64,000 bases of DNA from the NCBI RefSeq assembly GCF_008035925.1, contig NZ_CP036264.1, forward strand, positions 9,057,121 to 9,121,120, in the 5' to 3' direction. The notes under the pieces were generated by a model that worked only from the letters and a program-made list of their open reading frames with translations, was not told where the DNA came from and searched no databases. This document shows positions 43,099-50,871 of this stretch, in pieces (the first letter of the stretch is position 1; each line of letters starts with the position of its first letter). Made by a program: the position numbers and the translations under genes. The DNA is from Stieleria maiorica. GTDB lineage: Bacteria; Planctomycetota; Planctomycetia; Pirellulales; Pirellulaceae.

Positions 43099-43329
43099 TT
43101 AGAAAGAGAGGGGGACCAAGACGTGCGAGTTCCGGCCGACCACCGAGAATTCTTCGCCGGCGGTTGTTTTGGCGATGATCGTGTCGCCGCGTCGAACCAG
43201 GTGTTCCACCGTGCCGCGTTCAAAGCGGTCGCCATTGGCGGTCCGCAGTTCGTATCCCATGTCGGGTTCCGGCGTTGCCGTTTCCCCTTCCGCAAGGTCC
43301 TCGATTTGTCGAACGCCTCCGATAAACAT
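43099..43329 (-). CDS. Small phage protein (76 residues)
   Basis: MFIGGVRQIEDLAEGETATPEPDMGYELRTANGDRFERGTVEHLVRRGDTIIAKTTAGEEFSVVGRNSHVLVPLSF-type beta-rich protein; no family recognised. It starts 12 bp after the HARE-HTH gene and probably shares its transcript. Confidence 0.6.
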   Translation of the reverse strand: MFIGGVRQIEDLAEGETATPEPDMGYELRTANGDRFERGTVEHLVRRGDTIIAKTTAGEEFSVVGRNSHVLVPLSF

Positions 43330-43341
43330 CTCGCTGGCCTC

Positions 43342-43827
43342 CTAAGTGCGAACCGTGAACCGGCCGCGTTCCGTCTTCACGAATCGGCTTTCGTCGCCTT
43401 TCGCCAAGTCACGAAGGATCGCCGAGTACAACGTCGCGTGAGGAGTCTTTCCGCCGGGGCTTTCCCAAAGATTCTGGTCGACCATCGCAGCGATCATTTC
43501 CTGCGTGTTCATCGGCTCGCCGGCGGATTCCAAAACCTGCAAGGCGGCTTTCACGCAGGAAAGCTTTTTCTCGCCGACGGTGCTGGTGTCGGACTTCTTC
43601 TTGGCGACTCGCTTCTTTGCTCGCGTGGCGGGCTCCGCAGCCGCTTCTGTCGTCCGGGCCGGTCCTTGCAACCGACCGGCCGTCTTGATGCGGACCTTCT
43701 TATTCGTCGAGAGGTTGGTTGCGTCCCAACCTCCCGATGTGTTCTCTGCGTCGATCCGCACAACGACCTTCTTGTTTGTCACCTTGGCGTAGTACTCGCC
43801 ACCGATCTTTACATCTGCCTTCTTCAT
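43342..43827 (-). CDS. HARE-HTH domain protein
   Basis: A 161-residue protein. The N terminus (MKKADVKIGGEYYAKVTNKKVVVRIDAENTSGGW) is a small beta domain; a basic linker (RAKKRVAKKKSD) follows; the C-terminal 75 residues (LSCVKAALQVLESAGEPMNTQEMIAAMVDQNLWESPGGKTPHATLYSAILRDLAKG) are a HARE-HTH/winged-helix domain linked with DNA modification and restriction proteins. Start ATG 43827. A probable DNA-binding regulator or modification reader of the element. Confidence 0.75.
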   Translation of the reverse strand: MKKADVKIGGEYYAKVTNKKVVVRIDAENTSGGWDATNLSTNKKVRIKTAGRLQGPARTTEAAAEPATRAKKRVAKKKSDTSTVGEKKLSCVKAALQVLESAGEPMNTQEMIAAMVDQNLWESPGGKTPHATLYSAILRDLAKGDESRFVKTERGRFTVRT

Positions 43828-43897
43828 TCGTCCGTCTCCAATGCTTGGGTTCGTGTGGTTGGCTGCCATCGTCAGGCCGCGGGAACCGCCCGCGACG

Positions 43898-43934
43898 ACG
43901 CCGGCCCGATTCAATCGAGGAAAGGGGCCGGCGT
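43898..43934 (-). terminator. Terminator of the 43948 gene
   Basis: Stem ACGCCGGCCC/GGGCCGGCGT directly after the stop of the 43948-44190 gene. Confidence 0.7.
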
Positions 43935-43947
43935 TTCGGCTTTCGGT

Positions 43948-44190
43948 TCAAACCACTACGCCAAGGCTGCTCTTGCGAAGCAGGTCGTACATTTGCAGGA
44001 AAAGAAAGTGTTCGTCGAGCAGCGGTCCGGCGTTGCCGCCTTGGTCGGCGTCGGCTTTCTCCAAAGCGTCGGCCAGCGGTTTCAAGTTGTCGGCAATGCG
44101 GTAGTAGCTCTCGCGAATCTCTTGGTAGGTCGTCGGGTCGAGTTGTTGCATGGCGCTGCGAAGGTCGGCGGTCTTGATTTCTTTGGCCAT
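43948..44190 (-). CDS. Small helical phage protein (80 residues)
   Basis: MAKEIKTADLRSAMQQLDPTTYQEIRESYYRIADNLKPLADALEKADADQ..., all helical; no family recognised. A monocistronic unit: repeat promoter copy 2 is 53 bp upstream and its own terminator lies just downstream. Confidence 0.65.
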   Translation of the reverse strand: MAKEIKTADLRSAMQQLDPTTYQEIRESYYRIADNLKPLADALEKADADQGGNAGPLLDEHFLFLQMYDLLRKSSLGVVV

Positions 44191-44242
44191 GGTTTTGTCT
44201 CCGGTAGAAGGTCGTGGTTCTTGGTTCGCCCTGTCGGCGTTA

Positions 44243-44262
44243 ACACACATGAGCCATGCGTT
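44243..44262 (-). promoter_or_regulatory. Promoter-like repeat, copy 2
   Basis: Exact 20-bp copy, 53 bp before the start at 44190. Flanking CACATCAAGCGAA on the plus strand is shared with the other copies. Confidence 0.6.
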
Positions 44263-44292
44263 TCGCAGCACATCAAGCGAAGTCCGGCAGCA

Positions 44293-44331
44293 ATTCGCAG
44301 TCTTTTGAAAGGTTCTTCAAGGACTGCGAAT
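44293..44331 (-). terminator. Terminator of the 44353 gene
   Basis: Inverted repeat ATTCGCAGTC/GACTGCGAAT just after the stop at 44353; the ATTCGCAG arm is part of the conserved flank of the promoter repeat. Confidence 0.65.
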
Positions 44332-44352
44332 AATGCCGCTACTCAGGCGATG

Positions 44353-44571
44353 TCAGTCTGCCATGTTGCGGCGAAGTTTCGCGGCCAGCCCGTCGATGGC
44401 GTCGTGCAGGTCATCGAGTTCGCCAAAGACACGATCGAACTTTGCGTCGTCGGACGCCGCAGCAAGCGGCAAGTCCTTGACCGCAGCGTGCAACTCTTCA
44501 ATCAACTCGAGCGTTTGCGTGTGCAGGTAAAGAAGGTCTGCGGAAGTTGGGCGGGCAGTTGCGTTGGCCAT
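44353..44571 (-). CDS. Small helical phage protein (72 residues)
   Basis: MANATARPTSADLLYLHTQTLELIEELHAAVKDLPLAAASDD... ends LHDAIDGLAAKLRRNMAD. Helical, acidic; no family recognised. A monocistronic unit with repeat promoter copy 3 at 44 bp upstream and its own terminator. Confidence 0.65.
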   Translation of the reverse strand: MANATARPTSADLLYLHTQTLELIEELHAAVKDLPLAAASDDAKFDRVFGELDDLHDAIDGLAAKLRRNMAD

Positions 44572-44614
44572 GGTGGTGTCTTCGTTGGGGAAGGAAATGA
44601 AACCCGTATCGGTG

Positions 44615-44634
44615 ACACACATGAGCCATGCGTT
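44615..44634 (-). promoter_or_regulatory. Promoter-like repeat, copy 3
   Basis: Exact 20-bp copy, 44 bp before the start at 44571. Confidence 0.6.
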
Positions 44635-44758
44635 TTCACACACAGCAAGCGAAGTTTGGAGAGAATCTGCTGTCTTTTTGCAGCTTTTGGTTGGCCGGCG
44701 ACGTTCGGCGCAAGACGCCGTTCCATGGGCATGCGGCAAACAACCCGCAAACAAGAGA

Positions 44759-44789
44759 ACGCCGCGACAGGTTGCGAACGTCGCGGCGT
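44759..44789 (-). terminator. Terminator of the 44816 gene
   Basis: Stem ACGCCGCGAC/GTCGCGGCGT with an 11-base loop just after the stop at 44816. Confidence 0.75.
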
Positions 44790-44815
44790 GTGGGCGAAAG
44801 AGTTCGCTTTACGAA

Positions 44816-45028
44816 CTAGCTGCCGTTGTCTTCCGGCTCATTGGATTCAAGCAATTCCTCAAGTCGCGCGGCGTAGTGGCGAAGCGTTCCGACGTGATCC
44901 CAACCGATCCGTGTTTCGCAATCCGGAGCCGGTTGGTCTTCAATCATCTGCCGGACGGCTTCCGCCGCTTGCACCGCTTGAGCATGGGCGGCGATATAGG
45001 CTTCTTCAAGGGTCTGCTGTTGATTCAA
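44816..45028 (-). CDS. Small helical phage protein (70 residues)
   Basis: MNQQQTLEEAYIAAHAQAVQAAEAVRQMIEDQ ... LRHYAARLEELLESNEPEDNGS. Helical and acidic. It lacks the promoter repeat, so it may be read from copy 4 through the 45101 gene or from its own promoter. Confidence 0.6.
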   Translation of the reverse strand: MNQQQTLEEAYIAAHAQAVQAAEAVRQMIEDQPAPDCETRIGWDHVGTLRHYAARLEELLESNEPEDNGS

Positions 45029-45061
45029 GGTTTATCCTCATCTCTGGTGAAAGAGCCGGCC

Positions 45062-45083
45062 GGCGGCGCGATCGCGCGCCGCC
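45062..45083 (-). terminator. Hairpin after the 45101 gene
   Basis: GC-rich near-palindrome GGCGGCGCG/CGCGCCGCC, 20-40 bases after the stop at 45101. Confidence 0.5.
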
Positions 45084-45100
45084 AGCGTGTTGATTCGTGT

Positions 45101-45376
45101 TTAGCAATCGCGGCAGGTTTCCCATGCCCGCTTGCTGCCGTAGCAAAGCTGCCCGCCTTCGACGATGTAAACCATCGCGTCTTCGGCGACGTCTTGGTCA
45201 TCCGCGAATTCGTGCGGATCGTCGTGCTCCGCTTCGTTCATTTCCGCGCCGCTCGTTACGCCGGCGATGCGGTTTTCAAAGGGCCAGTTCTGTTGCGTCA
45301 TCAACCGCACTTCGCAGTCTTCGCCGTGCTCGTCGCGATACTCTTCAAGCAAGCCGATCAGTTCGCCGAGGGTCAT
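45101..45376 (-). CDS. Small acidic phage protein (91 residues)
   Basis: Starts MTLGELIGLLEEYRDEHGEDCEVRLMTQQNWPFENRIAGV and continues through an Asp/Glu-rich middle to VYIVEGGQLCYGSKRAWETC. The first 40 residues resemble small phage proteins with an EYR..G.D.EVR motif. Unit with promoter copy 4, 44 bp upstream. Function unknown. Confidence 0.65.
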   Translation of the reverse strand: MTLGELIGLLEEYRDEHGEDCEVRLMTQQNWPFENRIAGVTSGAEMNEAEHDDPHEFADDQDVAEDAMVYIVEGGQLCYGSKRAWETCRDC

Positions 45377-45419
45377 GTTTGTTTCTCCGTTGGGGTGAAT
45401 GAAAAACCGTCTTCCGATG

Positions 45420-45439
45420 ACACACATGAGCCATGCGTT
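45420..45439 (-). promoter_or_regulatory. Promoter-like repeat, copy 4
   Basis: Exact 20-bp copy, 44 bp before the start at 45376, with the AGTAATTCGCAG flank seen also at copy 5. Beyond it, 45505-45535 and 45571-45601 form an imperfect direct repeat (GACRTCGCCCACAAAC). Confidence 0.6.
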
Positions 45440-45614
45440 TCCGAACTCAGCAAGCGCATCCAGCCAGTAATTCGCAGGGTTTTTCCATGTTTCAACGGTT
45501 CGCCGACGTCGCCCACAAACCGCCCCTGTCGCGACAGCGATATTGATGGCCACCTACGTTTGACCTACCCGACATCGCCCACAAACGGCGAGTGTCGCGG
45601 CCACAAAACAAGGA

Positions 45615-45640
45615 AACGCCGCGGGGTAGTTCGCGGCGTT
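45615..45640 (-). terminator. Terminator of the amidoligase gene
   Basis: Stem AACGCCGCG/CGCGGCGTT with an 8-base loop, then TTTCC on the minus strand, 25 bases after the stop. Confidence 0.75.
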
Positions 45641-45664
45641 TGGTGGGCAAGTGTTGGCCGGCAA

Positions 45665-46522
45665 TCAACTTGCCTGGTCGTATTTGCGGGCCAAGTCGAG
45701 AAGCTTCTTTTTGACCGGGCGAAAGTCGCATCCGTTTTCGCCGGTGGTCAGTTCGCCGAATCGTCTGTTGCGAAGCTCGCCCTTGTACCAACCCTTCGTC
45801 CAACCCAGCCGGTAGAAGAGCCGGTTCAATTCCGTTTCACCGTGGCCGGCGTCCGGTCGGTCCCAGCAAGATTTCGTTCCCGGCTTCTTCGCGTAGTCCC
45901 AGCCCGCACATCGTTTTTGGTTCATCGCGAGTTCGGCCAAGCCCAGGATCATTTGGATGTAGCCGATCAATTTGGTTTTGTTAAGCGTTCCGGCGAAGGC
46001 CCGGATCTCAATCCGTTGTCGCCCGCGAGCCAGGTGCGTCAGGTTCAAGAGATGGTAGCGGTCGGCCTCGCAGCGTGTCTTCGCCGCGTCCTTGTTGCCG
46101 TAGGTTTTGATTTGCTTCGCCCATTGGTTTCGTTCCCGGCGTCGCGTTCCGGTCGATGCGTAGATGGCCTTTTCGTGGTTGGCGATCAAGGAAATCAGTC
46201 GGGCCAAGGCCGCCGCGTCGCCGTTCCAAGAAATGGTGATGTGCAGCCCGCAAGATTCGTTGACCCGGGCGCCGCGTTCTTTGATCGCGTCGACCGCGGT
46301 CTCGACGTTTTGCAGACCCTCGCGTCCGCGAAGGACCGGTGAAACAAACTCGCAAGGTTTGCGGCCGGCCGGCGTGCGGATGCTGCCGTCGCGTTCCGCC
46401 TTCCAACCCGCGGGTAGCCAGGAAACCGGAAGGCCGTTGTGGTAGCCGCCAATCGGCGTACGGTCGTGTCCGGGCATGTGGGTTTCGATTTCGATACCGA
46501 AGGCGATGTCGTTGGCGTGCAT
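45665..46522 (-). CDS. Putative amidoligase
   Basis: A 285-residue protein of the phage/defence-associated amidoligase family (COOH-NH2 ligase, glutamine-synthetase-like fold). Features: FGIEIETHMPGHDRTPIGGYH at the N terminus, ERDGSI, CEFVSPVLRG, NESCGLHITISW and RQRIEIRAFAGTLN, which supply the metal and ATP-binding acidic residues. These enzymes form peptide-like bonds and are often found with small cyclotransferase or peptidase genes, possibly modifying peptides or cell-wall cross-links. Start ATG 46522, 40 bp after promoter repeat copy 5; a longer frame through the repeat exists but is not needed. Confidence 0.85.
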   Translation of the reverse strand: MHANDIAFGIEIETHMPGHDRTPIGGYHNGLPVSWLPAGWKAERDGSIRTPAGRKPCEFVSPVLRGREGLQNVETAVDAIKERGARVNESCGLHITISWNGDAAALARLISLIANHEKAIYASTGTRRRERNQWAKQIKTYGNKDAAKTRCEADRYHLLNLTHLARGRQRIEIRAFAGTLNKTKLIGYIQMILGLAELAMNQKRCAGWDYAKKPGTKSCWDRPDAGHGETELNRLFYRLGWTKGWYKGELRNRRFGELTTGENGCDFRPVKKKLLDLARKYDQAS

Positions 46523-46561
46523 GTTTGTGTCTCCGAAAAGCGTGGAATTCGTTTTGCGTTG

Positions 46562-46581
46562 ACACACATGAGCCATGCGTT
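46562..46581 (-). promoter_or_regulatory. Promoter-like repeat, copy 5
   Basis: Exact 20-bp copy, 40 bp before the amidoligase start. Confidence 0.6.
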
Positions 46582-46771
46582 TTGAGACACCTCAAGCGAA
46601 GTTCGAAAGTAATGTTCCAGTAATTCGCAGCTTTCTTTTCTTGCCCACAGGCGGCCAGTTTTGGCCCCACGTCGCCGCCGAAAACATGCGGCCGCGGACC
46701 GCAAACATGCACATGCTCGCGACAGTCGCCGACGTGTTTGCGCAGTCGCAATCCCACCCACGGAGCCCGCC

Positions 46772-46978
46772 ATGGAAGGCAGTAACGAAGAACTGAACCC
46801 GAATGCGATGACCGCCGAACAAACGGCCGCGCTGTTCTCCAAGTTGCGCCAGCGAAAGGTCCCAGTTGCCGAGATTGAAGCCGATATCGAGGCCGGTGCG
46901 CCGACGAACGCCGCCGGTCGCTTGAACCTGTTGAACTACACTGCATGGATGCTGAAGGAGGCCGGTCGTGGCGAATGA
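46772..46978 (+). CDS. Small protein preceding the terminase (possible small-subunit-like)
   Basis: A 68-residue protein MEGSNEELNPNAMTAEQTAALFSKLRQRKVPVAEIEADIEAGAPTNAAGRLNLLNYTAWMLKEAGRGE-like, with a helix-turn-helix-like pattern (SKLRQRKVPVAEIEADIEAGAPT). It overlaps the terminase GTG by 11 bp. Position suggests a small terminase or DNA-binding partner; not proven. Confidence 0.65.
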   Translation: MEGSNEELNPNAMTAEQTAALFSKLRQRKVPVAEIEADIEAGAPTNAAGRLNLLNYTAWMLKEAGRGE

Positions 46979-49235
46979 TCCGCGCAAACTAAAGCCCAGT
47001 GAGTGCTGCCGGCTACTCAACTCGACGCCGCTCGGTACCGTCATCAATGAACGGCAATTGCATCGGCACCGAGTCGAAGCGGGTAACCGCATCGGAGACG
47101 GCCGGCATGTTGATCTACTGGCGTACGCCGATTGGCTGCATGAGAAACGGCACACACCGAAACCGGTTTCCGATGTCGATCCGTATGCAAAGCTCAAAGA
47201 GAGTGCCCGCGCACGCAACGCCGCCATCGCTCTTGCCGGTCGCGATATCGGAGAATTGCCGGCGGTCGAGAATGCTGAACGCAAAGCTGCGGCTGCCGGT
47301 TCATTCCGAGCATTCTGCGAGGCGTACTTCCGCTTGACGTTTCATCTCTCATGGTCGCCGGACCATTTGAAGGTGATCAACAAGATCGAGGAAGCCGTCA
47401 TTCGTGGCGGCCTTTTCTCGCTCGCCATGGCTCGCGGCTCCGGCAAAAGTTCGCTCGCCGAAGTCGCTTGCATCTGGGCGGTGCTGAACGGGTATCGGGA
47501 CTTCGTTTGTTTGATCGGCAGCGACGAAGGACACTCCTGCGACATGCTCGACTCGATCAAGACCGAACTCGATAGTAACGATCTGCTTGCCGCCGACTAC
47601 CCGGAAGTCTGCTTTCCGATCCAGGCCCTCGATGGAATCGCTAACCGAGCAAACGGGCAGCTCTTCGAAGGTAAGCGAACACAGATCGGATGGACCGCCA
47701 AAGAAATCGTCCTGCCAACCATCGCCGGCAGTAAAGCCAGTGGCGCGATCATCAAGGTCGCCGGGCTAACCGGTCGCATCCGCGGCATGAAGTTCAAGCG
47801 TCCGGACGGCAAAACGGTCCGACCGTCCTTAGTCGTCCTCGATGACCCGCAAACCGACGAATCCGCTCGATCGCTGTCGCAATGCGCCAACCGCGAAGCA
47901 ATCCTCGCCGGCGCGGTGCTCGGACTGGCAGGCCCCGGCAAGAAAATCTCCGGCATCATGCCCTGCACGGTCATTCGTCCTGGCGACATGGCCGACAATA
48001 TTCTCAACCGTGACCTTCACCCGGAATGGAACGGCGAGCGGACTCGCATGGTCAATACGTTTCCGGCCAACGAAACGCTCTGGCAGCGCTACGCCGAAAT
48101 CCGTGCAGAAGGTCTACGTGCCGGGGATGGCGGAGCGGCCGGCACAGAATTCTATCGTCAGAACCGTGAAGCCATGGATGCCGGCGCAGACGTCTCATGG
48201 AAAGAACGCTTCAACCACGATGAACTATCGGCGATCCAACATGCGATGAACTTGAAGCTTCAGGACGAAGCCGCCTTCTTCGCCGAATACCAAAACGAAC
48301 CGCTTCCGGAAGAAACCGTCGGCGCCGATCAACTGACCGCGGACCAAGTCGCCGCCAAAATCAATAACATGCCGCGGAACCGAGTCCCGATCGCCGGCAA
48401 TCATCTAACAGCGTTCATCGACGTCCAAGGCAAACTACTCTTTTACGTCGTCGCCGCTTGGGAAGACGATTTCACTGGCTACATCGTCGATTACGGAACC
48501 TACCCCGATCAACAACGAACCTACTTCACGCTCCGCGACGCGCGCTACACGTTGGCTACGGCCGCCGAAGGAACCGGACTCGAAGGCAGCATCTACGCCG
48601 GCCTCGAATCTTTGACGAACGAGCTACTTGGTCGCGAGTGGCAACGCGATGACGGCGCCGCCATGAAAATCGGTCGCTGCTTGATCGATGCCAACTGGGG
48701 ACACTCGACCAACGTCGTATACCAATTCTGCCGGCAAAGCTCCCACGCTTCGATCCTGTTGCCATCGCACGGCCGGTTCGTCGGCGCCTCGTCCAACCCC
48801 TTCAGCGAATACAAACGCCGGCCCGGTGATCGCGTTGGACTCAACTGGCGAGTCCCAACCATCCACGGAAAACGAGCCATCCGCCACGTGATCTACGACA
48901 CGAACTGGTGGAAGTCTTTCACGCATGCGCGGCTAGCCGTAGCCATGGGCGACCGAGGCTGCCTTTCCATCTTCGGTGACCGCCCCGACCAACACCGCAT
49001 GTTCGCCGAGCAAGTCACCGCCGAGTACTACGTCCACACCGAAGGCCGCGGCCGAACGGTCGACGAATGGAAGGCCCGCCCCGAACAACCCGACAACCAC
49101 TGGTTCGACTGCCTCGTCGGCTCCGCGGTCGCAGCATCAATGCAAGGCGCGTTACTTTTTGGTACCGATATGTTGACTTTACCAAAACGCGAACGCGTCA
49201 GCTTTCGGGATCTACAGCGGAGGAAACGCAGCTAG
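46968..49235 (+). CDS. Phage terminase large subunit
   Basis: A 755-residue terminase from a GTG preceded by GAAGGAGG. The N-terminal 95 residues form a DNA-binding-like module. ATPase: MARGSGKSSLAEVACIW (Walker A) and LVVLDDPQTDESARS (Walker B), with a coupling segment near ISGIMPCTV. The nuclease half has acidic motifs around AFIDVQGKLLFYVVAAWEDD, LIDANWGHSTNVVY and HWFDCLVGSA, the RNase H-like set. GpA/lambda-like type. It packages phage DNA into proheads. Late-gene operon start; the next phage gene in order is 4 kb away because of inserted cargo. Confidence 0.9.
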   Translation: MANDPRKLKPSECCRLLNSTPLGTVINERQLHRHRVEAGNRIGDGRHVDLLAYADWLHEKRHTPKPVSDVDPYAKLKESARARNAAIALAGRDIGELPAVENAERKAAAAGSFRAFCEAYFRLTFHLSWSPDHLKVINKIEEAVIRGGLFSLAMARGSGKSSLAEVACIWAVLNGYRDFVCLIGSDEGHSCDMLDSIKTELDSNDLLAADYPEVCFPIQALDGIANRANGQLFEGKRTQIGWTAKEIVLPTIAGSKASGAIIKVAGLTGRIRGMKFKRPDGKTVRPSLVVLDDPQTDESARSLSQCANREAILAGAVLGLAGPGKKISGIMPCTVIRPGDMADNILNRDLHPEWNGERTRMVNTFPANETLWQRYAEIRAEGLRAGDGGAAGTEFYRQNREAMDAGADVSWKERFNHDELSAIQHAMNLKLQDEAAFFAEYQNEPLPEETVGADQLTADQVAAKINNMPRNRVPIAGNHLTAFIDVQGKLLFYVVAAWEDDFTGYIVDYGTYPDQQRTYFTLRDARYTLATAAEGTGLEGSIYAGLESLTNELLGREWQRDDGAAMKIGRCLIDANWGHSTNVVYQFCRQSSHASILLPSHGRFVGASSNPFSEYKRRPGDRVGLNWRVPTIHGKRAIRHVIYDTNWWKSFTHARLAVAMGDRGCLSIFGDRPDQHRMFAEQVTAEYYVHTEGRGRTVDEWKARPEQPDNHWFDCLVGSAVAASMQGALLFGTDMLTLPKRERVSFRDLQRRKRS

Positions 49236-49414
49236 CAGCGGGACATCCGGTCGATGAAGCCGGAGTCGCGTCGGTCAGTTCGCATACGCGAGTTCTCGCA
49301 CGTTGAAATCTGCATCAAACGAAGGAACCTCGGCCACGAAAAAACTTGGCCATAATCACGCAGGACAGGGACCAAGTTCCAAGTTTTGTCGACGATCTTT
49401 TTGGGATCAGGCAT
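49232..49414 (-). pseudogene. hsdM 5' remnant
   Basis: The frame starting at the ATG at 49414 opens MPDPKKIVDKTWNLVPVLRD, which resembles the N terminus of type I restriction methylases (KIVxKxWNxxxVLRDDG), and then diverges into unrelated sequence after about 25 residues. The ATG overlaps the stop of the AAA gene (TAATG), so it was translationally coupled to it in the source locus. Reads as a truncated hsdM start at the cargo edge. Confidence 0.5.
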
Positions 49415-50871
49415 TAATTCGATTTCACATGAAGAGCTATACCATCCGCAAGCTCCTGACACGCTTCGGCAATCTCAGCTTCTACGCTGACGATAATCCT
49501 GAGTAACACAGCTAACAGTCGTTCGTAGCTGATCCCGAGTCGCGAGGCCAAATCGCAAAACCAGTCGTGGTGATCGAAGCCGTTAATTGACGCGAGGATG
49601 GCGTTGACAGTCGCTGCATCCGAATCGAGTGCTTCGGCGATCTGGGCTTTCTTTGATTCGCAATACTGCCACAAGAACTCCTCTGGCGCGAGGTTCGATG
49701 GCAGAAACTCCACCGGACGCTTCACACCGTCCAAAATGTCAAAATTCCCCCGTTCATTTCCATCCAAGAGGCAAAGGATATTTAAGAATTCAACGGGCGG
49801 AAACACTTTTCCATTCGCACACACGACATCGTTTGAGCCGACATCTTTGAAAACGACGTTGCTTAACACATCCGGTCGATATCGCCTCAGAATCTCTTTG
49901 CCCAGCTCTCGAGCACATCGGTCTTCTACTAGGACAAGCAGTTCAGCTCTGACATCTACTCCGAGTGTCATGCCAAGAAGAGAATTATTCGGCGACTGTG
50001 TTACGTCTACGTTGTTTCCATTCCTCACAAACAAACGCAAACACTCTTTAGGTACATGAGAAATTATTTCGGTAGAGTGTGTTGTTACGATACTGCATAC
50101 TCGTGATTCACATTGCTCCGCCAGACAATCCATTAGTGCTCGTTGAGAATGCCCGGTTGTATGTGTTTCGGGCTCTTCTAGAAGGACAACGCAAGGATGT
50201 TGGATACGATCAAAATGCCACCACATCAAGAATAGAGCACCTTCGCCTGCTCCCATTTCCTCAAACTTGTACTGCGTTCCGTTGACTTTTACCTCAACGT
50301 AAGGAAACGTAGGTAGGCCAGCAAAATCCTCAATCTCATAAACAAGACACTCTGAGTAGGTCTTTTGCGTGAGATACGATAGACGATTTAGGTCTCCTGG
50401 ATTTAAGACACGCGGGTCGACTGCGTCCAAAACTTCTTGCCAGTTTTCTTCGTTTCGCACGAGGTTCTTGATCCTAAACCATTCCTCACCCGCATCAATT
50501 CGGTAGACCGGAAACTCAATGTCATCTGGCTTGGTATGAATCCCCGTGTCCAATTTGAAATTGTGCTGATTTCCATTTGATACAGCGAGCGATAGCTCGA
50601 TCTTGCAGGAACCATGACGAGATTTTGACCGAGTTGCCGCGTTCTCAAAATCAATGCATAGACGACATGCAGTCAAGAGAGTTGATTTGCCGACGCCGTT
50701 CGCGCCACAAATTACGGTTAACACTGGATGCAGCGGAATTTTCCCGTCGCCAAGACCGAGCAAACCAGAATACTCAAGTGAAATCAGGCGCAATGGCCTG
50801 TTGTTCCTGGGCGCGACGACGCGTCTCCAGTGGTCAGAGGCACGTATGCGTTTCACGCTAAATGCCCCCAT
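49414..50871 (-). CDS. AAA/ABC-type ATPase with TOPRIM-like C terminus (OLD-like)
   Basis: A 485-residue ATPase. N-terminal part: LRLISLEYSGLLGLGDGKIPLHPVLTVICGANGVGKSTLLTACRL (Walker A), then a long helical insertion, FEEMGAGEGALFLMWWHFD (signature-like), CVVLLEEPETH (Walker B) and VTTHSTEII. The C-terminal part has LLVLVEDRCARELGKEIL and later FLNILCLLDGNERG, a Glu ... Asp-x-Asn layout like OLD-family TOPRIM nucleases, though one acidic position is changed. Overlaps the DUF262 gene by 19 bp. It is AT-richer than flanking phage genes. Probable two-gene defence module with DUF262. Confidence 0.8.
   Translation of the reverse strand: MGAFSVKRIRASDHWRRVVAPRNNRPLRLISLEYSGLLGLGDGKIPLHPVLTVICGANGVGKSTLLTACRLCIDFENAATRSKSRHGSCKIELSLAVSNGNQHNFKLDTGIHTKPDDIEFPVYRIDAGEEWFRIKNLVRNEENWQEVLDAVDPRVLNPGDLNRLSYLTQKTYSECLVYEIEDFAGLPTFPYVEVKVNGTQYKFEEMGAGEGALFLMWWHFDRIQHPCVVLLEEPETHTTGHSQRALMDCLAEQCESRVCSIVTTHSTEIISHVPKECLRLFVRNGNNVDVTQSPNNSLLGMTLGVDVRAELLVLVEDRCARELGKEILRRYRPDVLSNVVFKDVGSNDVVCANGKVFPPVEFLNILCLLDGNERGNFDILDGVKRPVEFLPSNLAPEEFLWQYCESKKAQIAEALDSDAATVNAILASINGFDHHDWFCDLASRLGISYERLLAVLLRIIVSVEAEIAEACQELADGIALHVKSN

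Noticed and set aside
43090-46342. Long plus-strand frames of 667 and 592 codons over the 42-46.6 kb array
   Set aside because: They run antisense through several genes with clear starts and terminators. The recurring His-Met-Ser-His-Ala and Thr-His-Glu-Pro-Cys peptides are translations of the promoter repeat, not domains.
42878-46581. CRISPR array or leader-peptide interpretation of the 20-bp repeat
   Set aside because: Spacing is hundreds of bases and irregular and no cas gene is present. On the minus strand the repeat can read Met-Ala-His-Val-Cys, but only two of five copies stop there, so a conserved leader peptide is unlikely.
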